A stretch of DNA of 64,000 nt from positions 62,001 through 126,000 of the forward strand of contig NZ_BSOA01000053.1 of assembly GCF_030160275.1 (NCBI RefSeq), written 5' to 3'. Made by a program: the position numbers and the translations under genes. Below, piece by piece: positions 25,232 to 32,899 of the stretch. The notes under the pieces are model-generated. The model did no database searches. It had not been told where the DNA came from and saw only the letters and a program-made list of their open reading frames with translations. The DNA comes from Dyella flagellata (GTDB lineage: Bacteria > Pseudomonadota > Gammaproteobacteria > Xanthomonadales > Rhodanobacteraceae). The first letter of the stretch is position 1, and every line of letters starts with the position of its first letter.

Positions 25232-26212
25232 TCAGTGCAACTCGGTATAGCTCACCGGCACCCATTCATAGCCGGACCCGGCTTTGCGCACATGGCCGAT
25301 GGCCGGGAAGATGAGGTGCGCGCCGGCGATGTAATAACCCTGCTTGGCCGCGTCGGCGAGCACATGCTCACGCATGGCTTCCGCTGCCGCGCTGTCGGTA
25401 TCGAAATGAATGGTGATGTCCGGGTGCGCGAACTGCACCGCCGGCACATGCACGATATCGCCCCACACCAGCATTTTCTGACCCTTGCTCTGGATCATGT
25501 AGCCGGTGTGGCCGGGTGTATGGCCCGCCAGCGACACTGAGCGAATGCCCGGGGTTAACTCGATATCGCCCTGGAAAGGCTTGAAGCGGCCGGCTTGGAT
25601 GTAGGGGTTCAAAGCCTCCATCGCGTCCTTGAAGTGTGCCTGTGCTTCTTTCGGGGCCTTGTCCATTTGTGCCTGGCTCAGCCAGAAATCCGCATCGCCC
25701 TGGTTGGCGCGGACAATGGCGTTGGGAAACACACGCTCGCCATGTTCTACCAGGCCACCGATGTGGTCCGGGTGCATATGGGTGATATAGATCTCGTCCA
25801 CTTGCTCCGGCTTGTAGCCGCTGGCTTGCAGGCGGGCCACCAGCTTGCCCAGGTTGGAGCCGAACATCGCGCCCGTTCCCGTATCGATCAACACCAGCTT
25901 GGTGCCGGTGTTCACCAGGAAGGCGTTGAAGTTCATTTCATAGGGTAGTTGCACGAATGACGCCGCCATCATCTGGCGCGTCTTTTCAGCGGTGGTGTGA
26001 GTAAGCAGGTTCTGCACCGGCATGACCGTGGTGCCATCGCTCAGCGCGGTGACCTCGAAATCGCCCAGCATCATCCGGTAATACGCAGGTGCCGAAGTCT
26101 TGACCATGGGAGCGGCAGCGTACGCGGATTCGACGAAGGCCGTGCCCGTCATTCCGCCTAGCAGCAGTGCGGTAATCATTGCCGCGCGTACAAAACGCTG
26201 TTTCGTGCTCAT
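25232..26212 (-). CDS. Exported metallo-beta-lactamase-fold hydrolase
   Basis: A 326-aa protein with a signal peptide (FVRAAMITALLLGGMTGTAF ... AYAA) and the MBL motif THMHPDHIGG, followed by downstream His (LAGHTPGHTGY) and Asp (VWGDIVH) ligands for two zinc ions. It looks like the periplasmic AHL-lactonase-like/MBL subgroup, but the substrate is not readable; lactonase, arylsulfatase-like or unknown are all possible. Start 26212. A LysR gene lies upstream on the same strand and may regulate it. Confidence 0.85.
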   Translation of the reverse strand: MSTKQRFVRAAMITALLLGGMTGTAFVESAYAAAPMVKTSAPAYYRMMLGDFEVTALSDGTTVMPVQNLLTHTTAEKTRQMMAASFVQLPYEMNFNAFLVNTGTKLVLIDTGTGAMFGSNLGKLVARLQASGYKPEQVDEIYITHMHPDHIGGLVEHGERVFPNAIVRANQGDADFWLSQAQMDKAPKEAQAHFKDAMEALNPYIQAGRFKPFQGDIELTPGIRSVSLAGHTPGHTGYMIQSKGQKMLVWGDIVHVPAVQFAHPDITIHFDTDSAAAEAMREHVLADAAKQGYYIAGAHLIFPAIGHVRKAGSGYEWVPVSYTELH

Positions 26213-26263
26213 GCTGTTGTCCTGATTTTTGCCGTGGGGTGGGCGGTCGAACAAAGAGGGGTC

Positions 26264-26344
26264 ATGCGATCGCATATAGCGGCGCGCATCGTGTTGAATG
26301 GGCCAGGCGCTGTCAAGAACGCCAAGCTGATAATGCGATCGCCG
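26264..26344. promoter_or_regulatory. ATGCGATCGCAT palindrome and partial copy
   Basis: A perfect 12-bp palindrome at 26264-26275 and a partial second copy ATGCGATCGC at 26333-26342 lie in the gap between the LysR gene and the MBL gene. Two spaced palindromes upstream of a start suggest a regulator site; GCGATCGC octamers may also be background in GC-rich DNA. Confidence 0.3.
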
Positions 26345-26400
26345 TGGGAAATGGTTGGCGATGGGCCTGCCAATCAGGCTTCGATTTTTTGGGCGACCTA

Positions 26401-27288
26401 TTAAACGATGGATGGCCTTGAGGCCGCGTCCAGCAGCCATTGCCGGAACAATACTGCGGGAGGCGAATCCGGTCGCCGCGAAGACGACACCAGGTAATAC
26501 GCTCCCGGCGCCGGTGCCGCCAGCTTGCCGATACGGATCAATGAGCCTGACGCGATCGCGTCGGCTGCCAACGCGCTGCGTGCCAGCGCAATCCCTTGTC
26601 CGGCTTCGGCGGCCTGCATCAGCAGGGCCGAATCGCTGAAGCTGGGGCCATAGCTCATGGGGGCCGGCGTTTGCCCGACCCGTGCAAACCAATCCTCCCA
26701 GGTTTGGAAGTCGTCGCGCAGCAGCAGGCAGGTTTTGAGGTCGGCCAGGCGGCGGATGTTTTTCTTCGTCGCGTAGGTTCGTGCAGCCACCGGAAACAAA
26801 ACTTCGTCCAACAGCTTTTCGCTGCGCAATCCGGCCCAACGTCCTTTGCCATAGCGCAGAGCAAAATCGCACTCTTGCTCATCGAGGTCCACCAGCGCCG
26901 GCGTGGCGTGCAGCTTCAGCTCGATGTGCGGATGCCTAGCCATGAAGGCGCCAAGACGAGGCATCAGCCAGCGGCTTGCCAGCGAGGGCGGCGCGGTAAT
27001 CGACAGGCGATTGCCATCTCGTGTGCGCAACGACTCCCCTACCTGCGCCAACTGCTCCAACGCACTCTTGACCACCTCCAGCAGCTTGGTGCCGGCGGAA
27101 GTCAGCGTCACCTCATTCCGGTTTCGTTGAAACAGCCTGGTGGCATAGAAAGACTCCAGCGCCTTGATCTGGTGGCTGACCGCGCTGGCGGTCAGATGCA
27201 GTTCTTCGGCCGCACGCGCGAAGTTCCTGGCGCGCGCCAATGCCTCGAAGCTGCGCAAGGTATGCATGGGTGGCAACGGCTTTCGCAT
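26401..27288 (-). CDS. LysR-family regulator (GcvA-like)
   Basis: A 295-aa protein: N-terminal HTH (LRSFEALARARNFARAAEEL, LTASAVSHQIKALE), then a periplasmic-binding-like effector domain (LSITAPPSLASRWLMPRLGAF), closest in style to GcvA regulators. Start 27288 (MRKPLPP) has GAGGTCCCC upstream. It is divergent from the alpha/beta hydrolase gene 110 bases away and upstream of the MBL gene, so either is a possible target. Confidence 0.92.
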   Translation of the reverse strand: MRKPLPPMHTLRSFEALARARNFARAAEELHLTASAVSHQIKALESFYATRLFQRNRNEVTLTSAGTKLLEVVKSALEQLAQVGESLRTRDGNRLSITAPPSLASRWLMPRLGAFMARHPHIELKLHATPALVDLDEQECDFALRYGKGRWAGLRSEKLLDEVLFPVAARTYATKKNIRRLADLKTCLLLRDDFQTWEDWFARVGQTPAPMSYGPSFSDSALLMQAAEAGQGIALARSALAADAIASGSLIRIGKLAAPAPGAYYLVSSSRRPDSPPAVLFRQWLLDAASRPSIV

Positions 27289-27397
27289 CTTGGGGACCTC
27301 ACCCGGCATGAATCGCATTCATCGCGCGCTGAAAAACGATCGCTTCTTGCGGCGATCTTGGCGTCGAATAATAGCGCGCCCTCAATACGGATCGCGC

Positions 27398-28342
27398 ATG
27401 ATGTATCGACTGCTTTTCGGCCTGGCCATGGCCCTCTCGTTCCTCAGTCCGGCCACTTGGGCCGCCTCGCTGCACGAAGGCTGGCAGCAAGTGGATGGCC
27501 TTGAGCTGTTTTATCGCGAAGCCGGCGATCCCCACGCACCCACGGTCGTCTTTCTGCATGGCAATCCGCTTTCTTCCATCATGTATGCGCAGGTGATGGA
27601 GGAGCTAGCTGCTAGCCAGTCCGTGCACGTGATTGCCATGGACTATCCCTCCTTCGGCTATTCCGACGCGCCGGATCACATCCGCTACCGCTACACCTTC
27701 GATCACCTGGCCGAAACGGTAAGCCATTTCCTCAAGCTGCGCGGCATCGCGCGATACGCCTTGTACATGCAGGATTACGGCGTGCCGGTCGGGTTTCGCT
27801 TGATCAGTGCCAATCCGCGCGCCATCACCGCGATCATGGTTCAAAACGGCGTCATCCACCTGGATGGCTTTCCTGCCGCGCAGGATCCCGATGGGGAATT
27901 GCGACGCCACTGGCAGCATCGCAATCCGGCCGTCGATGCGCGTCGCACCGCCTATATCCGCGCCCTGGCTTATCCGCAGGCCGCGCACTGGTCCGATGAG
28001 GACCATGCCGGTGCTGATGCCACCCTGCAAATGATCGCCGCCTTCCAGCGTCCCGGCGTGATCGATGCGCGCAACGACCTGTGGTTCGACTACGGCAACA
28101 ACGTCGCGCGCTACCCGGCATGGCAAGCCAGCTTGCGCAGCTTGCACGTTCCGGTGCTGGTGCTGTGGGGCAGGCAAGATCAGTTCTTCACCACGCCGGG
28201 CGCCGAGGCCTATCGGCGCGATGCGCCCCAGGCGGAAGTGCATATCCTCGACAGCACGCACTTTGCCACGCTGGACGCGCCGGACCAGGTGGCTGCGCTG
28301 GTGGGTGATTTTCTCCGCCGGCATCGGGACGAGCTGCACTAA
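27398..28342 (+). CDS. Exported alpha/beta hydrolase, haloalkane dehalogenase-like
   Basis: A 314-aa protein with a signal peptide (LLFGLAMALSFLSPATWAAS). Oxyanion region VVFLHGNPLSS, nucleophile Asp in YMQDYGVPVGFR (dehalogenases have QDWGG), and catalytic His in STHFATLDAP. The Asp nucleophile supports a dehalogenase-like mechanism, while the Trp after it is a Tyr here, so halide binding is uncertain; an epoxide-hydrolase-like role is possible. It is divergent from the LysR gene. Confidence 0.82.
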   Translation: MMYRLLFGLAMALSFLSPATWAASLHEGWQQVDGLELFYREAGDPHAPTVVFLHGNPLSSIMYAQVMEELAASQSVHVIAMDYPSFGYSDAPDHIRYRYTFDHLAETVSHFLKLRGIARYALYMQDYGVPVGFRLISANPRAITAIMVQNGVIHLDGFPAAQDPDGELRRHWQHRNPAVDARRTAYIRALAYPQAAHWSDEDHAGADATLQMIAAFQRPGVIDARNDLWFDYGNNVARYPAWQASLRSLHVPVLVLWGRQDQFFTTPGAEAYRRDAPQAEVHILDSTHFATLDAPDQVAALVGDFLRRHRDELH

Positions 28343-28439
28343 GGCGCGGTTCTTCGTAAGCCCAAGTCTCTTTGGCAGACTTGGGCTGAGCGGCGAATCT
28401 TGCGAAGATGTCCGGCAGAGAAGTGCCAGGACACCCCAC

Positions 28440-29243
28440 ATGACCCAACCCATTCGCCTCGCCATCAGCGGCGCCTCCGGCCGCATGGGGCGCGCCTTGC
28501 TCACCCTGGTGCGCGAGGACAGCCGGTTCGAACTGGTGGGCGCCCTGGTGTCCGCAAGTTCGGCGCACAACCAGGCGCCGGTCTTTTCCGATTCGCCCAC
28601 ATCGCTGCGCTATACGCACGATTGGAGCGCCATGGTGGCGGAGGTCGTGATCGATTTCAGCGGACCGGAAGGGCTGACCGAAGCGCTTGCCTATTGCACA
28701 GCGCGGCATGCCGCCCTGGTCACAGGGACGACGGGCATCGACGCTGCGCTGCAGGCCAGGCTCGATGAAGCAACGCGGCATATCCCGCTGCTGCACGCCG
28801 CCAACTTCAGCCTGGGTGTCGCGGTGTTGAAGCGCTTGTTGCGAGAGGCGGCCATGGCGTTGCCCGACTGGGACCTGGAAATCGTCGAGGCCCATCATGG
28901 ACGCAAGGAAGACGCGCCTTCCGGCACCGCGCTTGCGTTGGGACATGCCGCTGCCCAAGCGCGCGGCACGAGCTTGGCGAAGGATGCCGTATACGTGCGT
29001 GAGGGTCGTCCCGGTGCACGCCGCAGCGGCAGCATAGGCTTTGCCGTGGTGCGCGGAGGCGACGTGGTGGGCGAGCACACTGCGCTGCTGCTCGGCCAGG
29101 GCGAGCGCGTCGAACTCAGTCACCGTGCTACCGAGCGCTCCATTTTCGCGCGCGGGGCACTGGAAGCGGCGGCATGGCTGGCCGGTCGAAAGTCCGGCGG
29201 CTATGCCATCGACGATATGCTGCAAGCTCGTCTCGGCAGGTAG
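28440..29243 (+). CDS. dapB: 4-hydroxy-tetrahydrodipicolinate reductase
   Basis: A 267-aa enzyme of lysine and peptidoglycan diaminopimelate synthesis. N-terminal Rossmann motif LAISGASGRMGRAL, active-site VEAHHGRKEDAPSGTAL, and GEHTALLLGQGERVELSHRA. The ATG overlaps the end of the upstream gap at 28440. Its stop codon TAG is formed by the first bases of a REP element (29240-29306). In relatives dapB is followed by carA; here 6.8 kb of other genes intervene. Confidence 0.97.
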   Translation: MTQPIRLAISGASGRMGRALLTLVREDSRFELVGALVSASSAHNQAPVFSDSPTSLRYTHDWSAMVAEVVIDFSGPEGLTEALAYCTARHAALVTGTTGIDAALQARLDEATRHIPLLHAANFSLGVAVLKRLLREAAMALPDWDLEIVEAHHGRKEDAPSGTALALGHAAAQARGTSLAKDAVYVREGRPGARRSGSIGFAVVRGGDVVGEHTALLLGQGERVELSHRATERSIFARGALEAAAWLAGRKSGGYAIDDMLQARLGR

Positions 29244-29306
29244 GCTGGGATGGCAATCCCAGCATCGGCCGCCGCATGGAAAGCTGGGATTATCATCCCA
29301 GCCTAC
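29240..29306. repeat. GTAG-type REP pair (copy 3), inside coding sequence
   Basis: Two inverted GTAG hairpin units, 19-base spacer. The left unit supplies the dapB stop codon (TAG 29241-29243) and the candidate start codon of the following gene (ATG 29250). Left half reads ATGGCAATCCC in place of ATGACAATCCC. Confidence 0.92.
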
Positions 29307-30386
29307 ACGTTCGCCGCCTGCCTTGGAGTCGTAGCGATGTCCGCCAGCGTCCACGCCAACGAAAAGCCGATCGCTGCCAAGGTGCTGGTGATCGGCCATC
29401 GCGGCGCCAGCGCATTGCGGCCCGAGCACACGCTGGCCTCCTATGCCAAAGCCATCGCCGACGGCGCGGATTACGTGGAACCGGACCTGGTGATGACCAA
29501 GGACGGCGTGCCGGTGGCCCGCCATGAAAACGAGATCAGTGGCACCACCGACGTGGCCAGCCATCCGGAGTTCGCTTCGCGCAAGATCACCAAGACGATC
29601 GACGGGCACCGCGTCACCGGCTGGTTCACCGAGGATTTCACGCTTGCCGAGCTGAAAACCTTGCGCGCGCGCGAACGTTTGCCCGAGTACCGCAGCACGC
29701 AATACGACGGCGATTTCCAGGTACCAAGCTTCGACGAAATCATCGACTTCGTCGCCACCGAAGCGGCCACGCGCGGTCGCGTCATCGGCATCATTCCGGA
29801 GATCAAGCACGGCACGTATTTCCAGAAGATCGGCTTGCCAATGGAGGGCCGCGTGCTGGCGATCATCGCTGCGCATCGCTACACGCAGCGTGCGCCGGTG
29901 GAAATCCAGTCGTTCGAAATCGCCAACCTGCGTTATTTGCGCGGCAAGCTGGGTAAGAACCACCCGAATGTACGCCTGCTGCAATTGATCGATGACGCGC
30001 ATGAGCAGCCTTATGACGTGACGGCGGCGGGTGCCAAGCTGAGCTATGGCGACATGATCACGCCAGCGGGCCTGCGCGAGATCGCCACTTATGCCGATGC
30101 GATCGGCCCCAACATCCGCGCGATCATTCCCTTGCAGGCCGACGGCAGCCTGGGCTCCCCCACGCCGCTGGTGCATGATGCGCACGCGGCAGGCCTGGAG
30201 CTGCACCCGTATACGTTTCGCCCCGAAAACCATTTCCAGGCGAAGAATTTCTGGCAGGGCAGTGATCCGAAGACTTTCAATGAGGCCGGTTCGGTGGCGG
30301 AGATCCGGGCCTATCTGGCCGCGGGGATCGACGCTTTCTTTACCGACGACCCGGCGATCGGGCGCAAGGCGGTGGACGGGCGGTAG
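29250..30386 (+). CDS. glpQ: Periplasmic glycerophosphodiester phosphodiesterase
   Basis: A 378-aa GlpQ-type enzyme hydrolysing glycerophosphodiesters: VIGHRGASALRPEHTLASY, DYVEPDLVMTKDGVPVARHE (metal and catalytic Glu/Asp/His), then IPEIKHG and DAFFTDDP. From 29250 the first 37 residues form a plausible signal peptide ending ASVHA, and residues 1-19 are translated from a REP element. An alternative ATG at 29337 has GGAG upstream but would give a cytosolic product, unusual for this subfamily. The start is therefore uncertain; the REP-encoded start is favoured because the family is exported. Confidence 0.88.
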   Translation: MAIPASAAAWKAGIIIPAYTFAACLGVVAMSASVHANEKPIAAKVLVIGHRGASALRPEHTLASYAKAIADGADYVEPDLVMTKDGVPVARHENEISGTTDVASHPEFASRKITKTIDGHRVTGWFTEDFTLAELKTLRARERLPEYRSTQYDGDFQVPSFDEIIDFVATEAATRGRVIGIIPEIKHGTYFQKIGLPMEGRVLAIIAAHRYTQRAPVEIQSFEIANLRYLRGKLGKNHPNVRLLQLIDDAHEQPYDVTAAGAKLSYGDMITPAGLREIATYADAIGPNIRAIIPLQADGSLGSPTPLVHDAHAAGLELHPYTFRPENHFQAKNFWQGSDPKTFNEAGSVAEIRAYLAAGIDAFFTDDPAIGRKAVDGR

Positions 30387-30396
30387 CAGGCGGCCC

Positions 30397-30460
30397 ATAG
30401 GCTGGGATGAAATCCCAGCTTTCTCGTACAGGGCGATGCTGGGATTTCATCCCAGCCTAC
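30397..30460. repeat. GTAG-type REP pair (copy 4), variant
   Basis: Inverted ATAGGCTGGGATGAAATCCC and GGGATTTCATCCCAGCCTAC units, with GAAA-type loop changes compensated in both arms. The compensated change indicates that the hairpin is maintained by selection or that both arms derive from one variant. Confidence 0.9.
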
Positions 30461-30513
30461 GACGCACAGTGTTGTGAGGCCACGGCAAAGCCGGTAGCAT
30501 TCTCGCCACTCAC

Positions 30514-30668
30514 TGTCATTGGGGAGTAGCCATCCTCGTGCGGCGGCCGTCAGGCCTCCAAGCATCGGGGAACCCGCGTCAACATACTTGAAGCCTCGGC
30601 TTCATGGCGCGGGTGGTTGTCGCAGGCGTTCGGTTTGCGACGGTCCGGCGAGACCTTTGGCCACGACG
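30514..30668 (+). promoter_or_regulatory. yybP-ykoY manganese riboswitch
   Basis: GGGGAGTAGCC (30520-30530), CGTCAACATACTTG (30576-30589) and GGCGAGACCTTTGGCCACG (30648 on) are the conserved pieces of the yybP-ykoY class, in the right order. This class senses Mn(II) and turns on manganese exporters. It lies 70 bases before the CaCA transporter start. Boundaries are approximate. Confidence 0.85.
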
Positions 30669-30680
30669 CGCTCATCCTAA

Positions 30681-30726
30681 GCCGGGCGAGCGGCGTACGT
30701 GCGCCACTGGTTTGCGCTCGCCCGGC
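30681..30726 (+). promoter_or_regulatory. Hairpin between the riboswitch and its gene
   Basis: GCCGGGCGAGCG (30681-30692) is the reverse complement of CGCTCGCCCGGC (30715-30726), a 12-bp stem with a 22-base loop that ends 12 bases before the start codon. It is a good candidate for the expression platform that hides the ribosome site. Confidence 0.6.
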
Positions 30727-30738
30727 CCGGAATGGATC

Positions 30739-31740
30739 ATGCTTATCACCGCGTTGCTGTTTCTGCTTTCCGCGGCAGCGATCTACGCAGCCTGCGAATA
30801 CTTCGTCAACAGCATCGAATGGCTGGGCCACAAGCTCAAGCTCGGCGAGACCGCCACGGGTACGGTGCTGGCGGCGTTCGGCACGGCATTGCCGGAAAGC
30901 GCTGTGACGTTCGTGGCGGTGATCATGGGTCGCACGCCCGAAGTGCGCGACATTGGTGTCGGCGCGGCGATGGGTGGCCCTCTCGTGTTGGCAACGATCG
31001 CTTATGCGGTGGTGGGCATTGCGCTGTGGAGTTGTCGCAAGCGCCTGGGCCGCGCCACCCTGCATGTGCAGGTGAAGAATGCGCGGCTGGCGCGCGATCA
31101 GGGCTGGTTCCTCTCGATCTTCATCGTGAAATGCGCGCTTGGCTTGCTGGCTTTTGCGTTCAAGCCATGGCTTGGCGTGCTGTTTCTGTTGGCCTACGCG
31201 CTTTACGTGTGGCGCGAATTGAAAGACGAGGGTGACACGGCCGATCACGAGGAGCTGGAGCCGTTGAAGTTTCAGCCGCGTGCGGCGATTCCTTCGATGC
31301 TGGCCGTGTCGCTGCAGGCGATGATTTCCTTATTGGTGATTGCGGTGGCCTCGCACGTTTTCGTCTCGCAGATCGAAAGCATTGGACTGGCCGTGCATCT
31401 TCCGCCGCATCTGGTGGCGCTGGTGCTGAGTCCGGTGGCCACCGAGCTGCCCGAAACCATGAATGCGCTGATCTGGGTACGCCAGGGCAAGGAGCGGCTT
31501 GCCCTGGCGAATATCTCCGGTGCGATGATGATCCAGGCCACCGTGCCCAGTGCGCTCGCGATCTTCGCCACGCCCTGGTTGTTCGATGCGCCTCTGGTGG
31601 TGTCGGGCGCGCTGACCATGCTGGCGATCGTTTATTTGTGGGGATTGTTCAAGCGCGGTCGGGTCGATGGCCGCGCTTTGTTGCCGGTGGGTTTGCTCTA
31701 CGTCGTGTTTGCGTTTTATGTCGTGCACGCTCTCGCGTGA
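30739..31740 (+). CDS. CaCA-family cation transporter under manganese riboswitch
   Basis: A 333-aa membrane protein, about ten helices in two halves. The duplicated alpha repeats are TVLAAFGTALPESAVTFVAV (residues ~40-60) and SPVATELPETMNALIWV (~230-250), the ion-binding motifs of sodium/calcium exchangers. Start 30739 follows the leader hairpin; longer frames would translate the riboswitch. The Mn(II) riboswitch suggests it exports manganese, although most CaCA members move calcium. No neighbouring regulator is visible. Confidence 0.85.
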   Translation: MLITALLFLLSAAAIYAACEYFVNSIEWLGHKLKLGETATGTVLAAFGTALPESAVTFVAVIMGRTPEVRDIGVGAAMGGPLVLATIAYAVVGIALWSCRKRLGRATLHVQVKNARLARDQGWFLSIFIVKCALGLLAFAFKPWLGVLFLLAYALYVWRELKDEGDTADHEELEPLKFQPRAAIPSMLAVSLQAMISLLVIAVASHVFVSQIESIGLAVHLPPHLVALVLSPVATELPETMNALIWVRQGKERLALANISGAMMIQATVPSALAIFATPWLFDAPLVVSGALTMLAIVYLWGLFKRGRVDGRALLPVGLLYVVFAFYVVHALA

Positions 31741-31750
31741 CGGCTCGCTC

Positions 31751-32503
31751 TCAGGATTCACCCAGGCGTGACAGTTCAAGCCTGGCCGCCTTGAGCCATT
31801 CCTGTTCCTTGCGGCGGTAGTAGCGGGGCATCAGCTCGGCGCGCCGAAGCTGGCCCTGCAGTACGCTGCGAGCTTCGTCGCGGTGTTGGCTGCGGCCGAG
31901 CAGGCGGCCGTAGCGAAAGCGTCCTTCTTCGCCTGGATAGCTGTCGGCCAGCACGCGGTATTGCGCCAGCGCCGCTTCGGTTTCACCGAGTTCTTCGAGG
32001 CAGCGCGCGTAGAGCAGTTGGCCATCGTTCGACTTGTAATTGGGATTGGCCTTGGCCAAGGCGTCCAGTGTCTGGCGCGCGTCGGCAAAATGCTCGTTGC
32101 CGGCTTGCGCCTGGGCCAGCCCCAGCATGAAGTCCGGATCGGTGGCATACATGCCGTTGAGGAGCCCCTGGTATAGCTCCTGCGCGTTGGCGTAATCGCC
32201 TTGCTGCAGGCATTCCTCGGCGAGGCGGCGGCGGTTGTCCACGGTATTGCTGATTTCCAGCTGCCGTTGCAGCTCGCGCCGGCGCCGCTGCGGATCGATC
32301 ATGTTGATCGCGCTGCGGGCCGCTGTGCGCCCGCGCGGGTCATGGCGCAGATCGGGAATGACCGCGATCAACACGTAGACGAGCACGGCAAGATAGGACC
32401 CGATCAGGATCAGCCAGATCCAATACAGCGAGCGACCGCTGCGGATCACGTGCACGGCACAGGCGATCTGCAAGGCCAGGGACAGCAGGAACACGAAAGA
32501 CAT
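31751..32503 (-). CDS. TPR-repeat membrane protein, PspE-neighbour type
   Basis: A 250-aa protein. Two hydrophobic segments (residues 1-20 and 28-50) precede a cytosolic or periplasmic TPR region (EECLQQGDYANAQELYQGLL, ADARQTLDALAKANPNY and following). It is last in the minus-strand series behind the small membrane protein and radical SAM gene, separated by 75 bases, so co-transcription is possible. Role unknown; TPR suggests a scaffold. Confidence 0.7.
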   Translation of the reverse strand: MSFVFLLSLALQIACAVHVIRSGRSLYWIWLILIGSYLAVLVYVLIAVIPDLRHDPRGRTAARSAINMIDPQRRRRELQRQLEISNTVDNRRRLAEECLQQGDYANAQELYQGLLNGMYATDPDFMLGLAQAQAGNEHFADARQTLDALAKANPNYKSNDGQLLYARCLEELGETEAALAQYRVLADSYPGEEGRFRYGRLLGRSQHRDEARSVLQGQLRRAELMPRYYRRKEQEWLKAARLELSRLGES

Positions 32504-32578
32504 GGCTTCCCTCGAAGCGATTTACACCTACGATTTTAGGGCATGGGCCCGATGCAGGCGCAGGGCCTTGTGCCCCAT

Positions 32579-32899
32579 TTACTCATGGATACCGCTCAGC
32601 ATGCCAAAGCACGCGGCGACCAACAGCAGCGCGACGGCAACGAAGGAGGCCAGCCCCAGCAATAGACCTTTGCCGATGCGCGGGTTGCTGCCGGCGAGCA
32701 TGACGATGCCGGCGACAAGAATGGCCGCTGGTGGTAACAGTGCCAAGAGCGGGATGCGGGTTGCAACGATGATGATCTCGCCCACCACCATGAGGAGCCA
32801 TGCCAGGCCGATGCCACCCCAAACCGAACCGCCGCCGGGGGCCGGCTCCGGGTCGGATAGCGGCGATTGCGGCGGCTCATAAGGCTGGTGATCGCTCAT
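32579..32899 (-). CDS. Small membrane protein, 106 aa
   Basis: A Pro-rich N-terminus (QPYEPPQSPLSDPEPAPGGG) is followed by three hydrophobic segments (GLAWLLMVVGEIIIVA, LLALLPPAAILVAGIVML and LLLGLASFVAVALLLVAA). The start overlaps the radical SAM stop by 4 bases (ATGA). I recognise no family. Confidence 0.7.
   Translation of the reverse strand: MSDHQPYEPPQSPLSDPEPAPGGGSVWGGIGLAWLLMVVGEIIIVATRIPLLALLPPAAILVAGIVMLAGSNPRIGKGLLLGLASFVAVALLLVAACFGMLSGIHE

Noticed and set aside
30604-30738. In-frame N-terminal extension of the CaCA transporter
   Set aside because: It would translate the manganese riboswitch and its hairpin; the membrane protein starts naturally at 30739.
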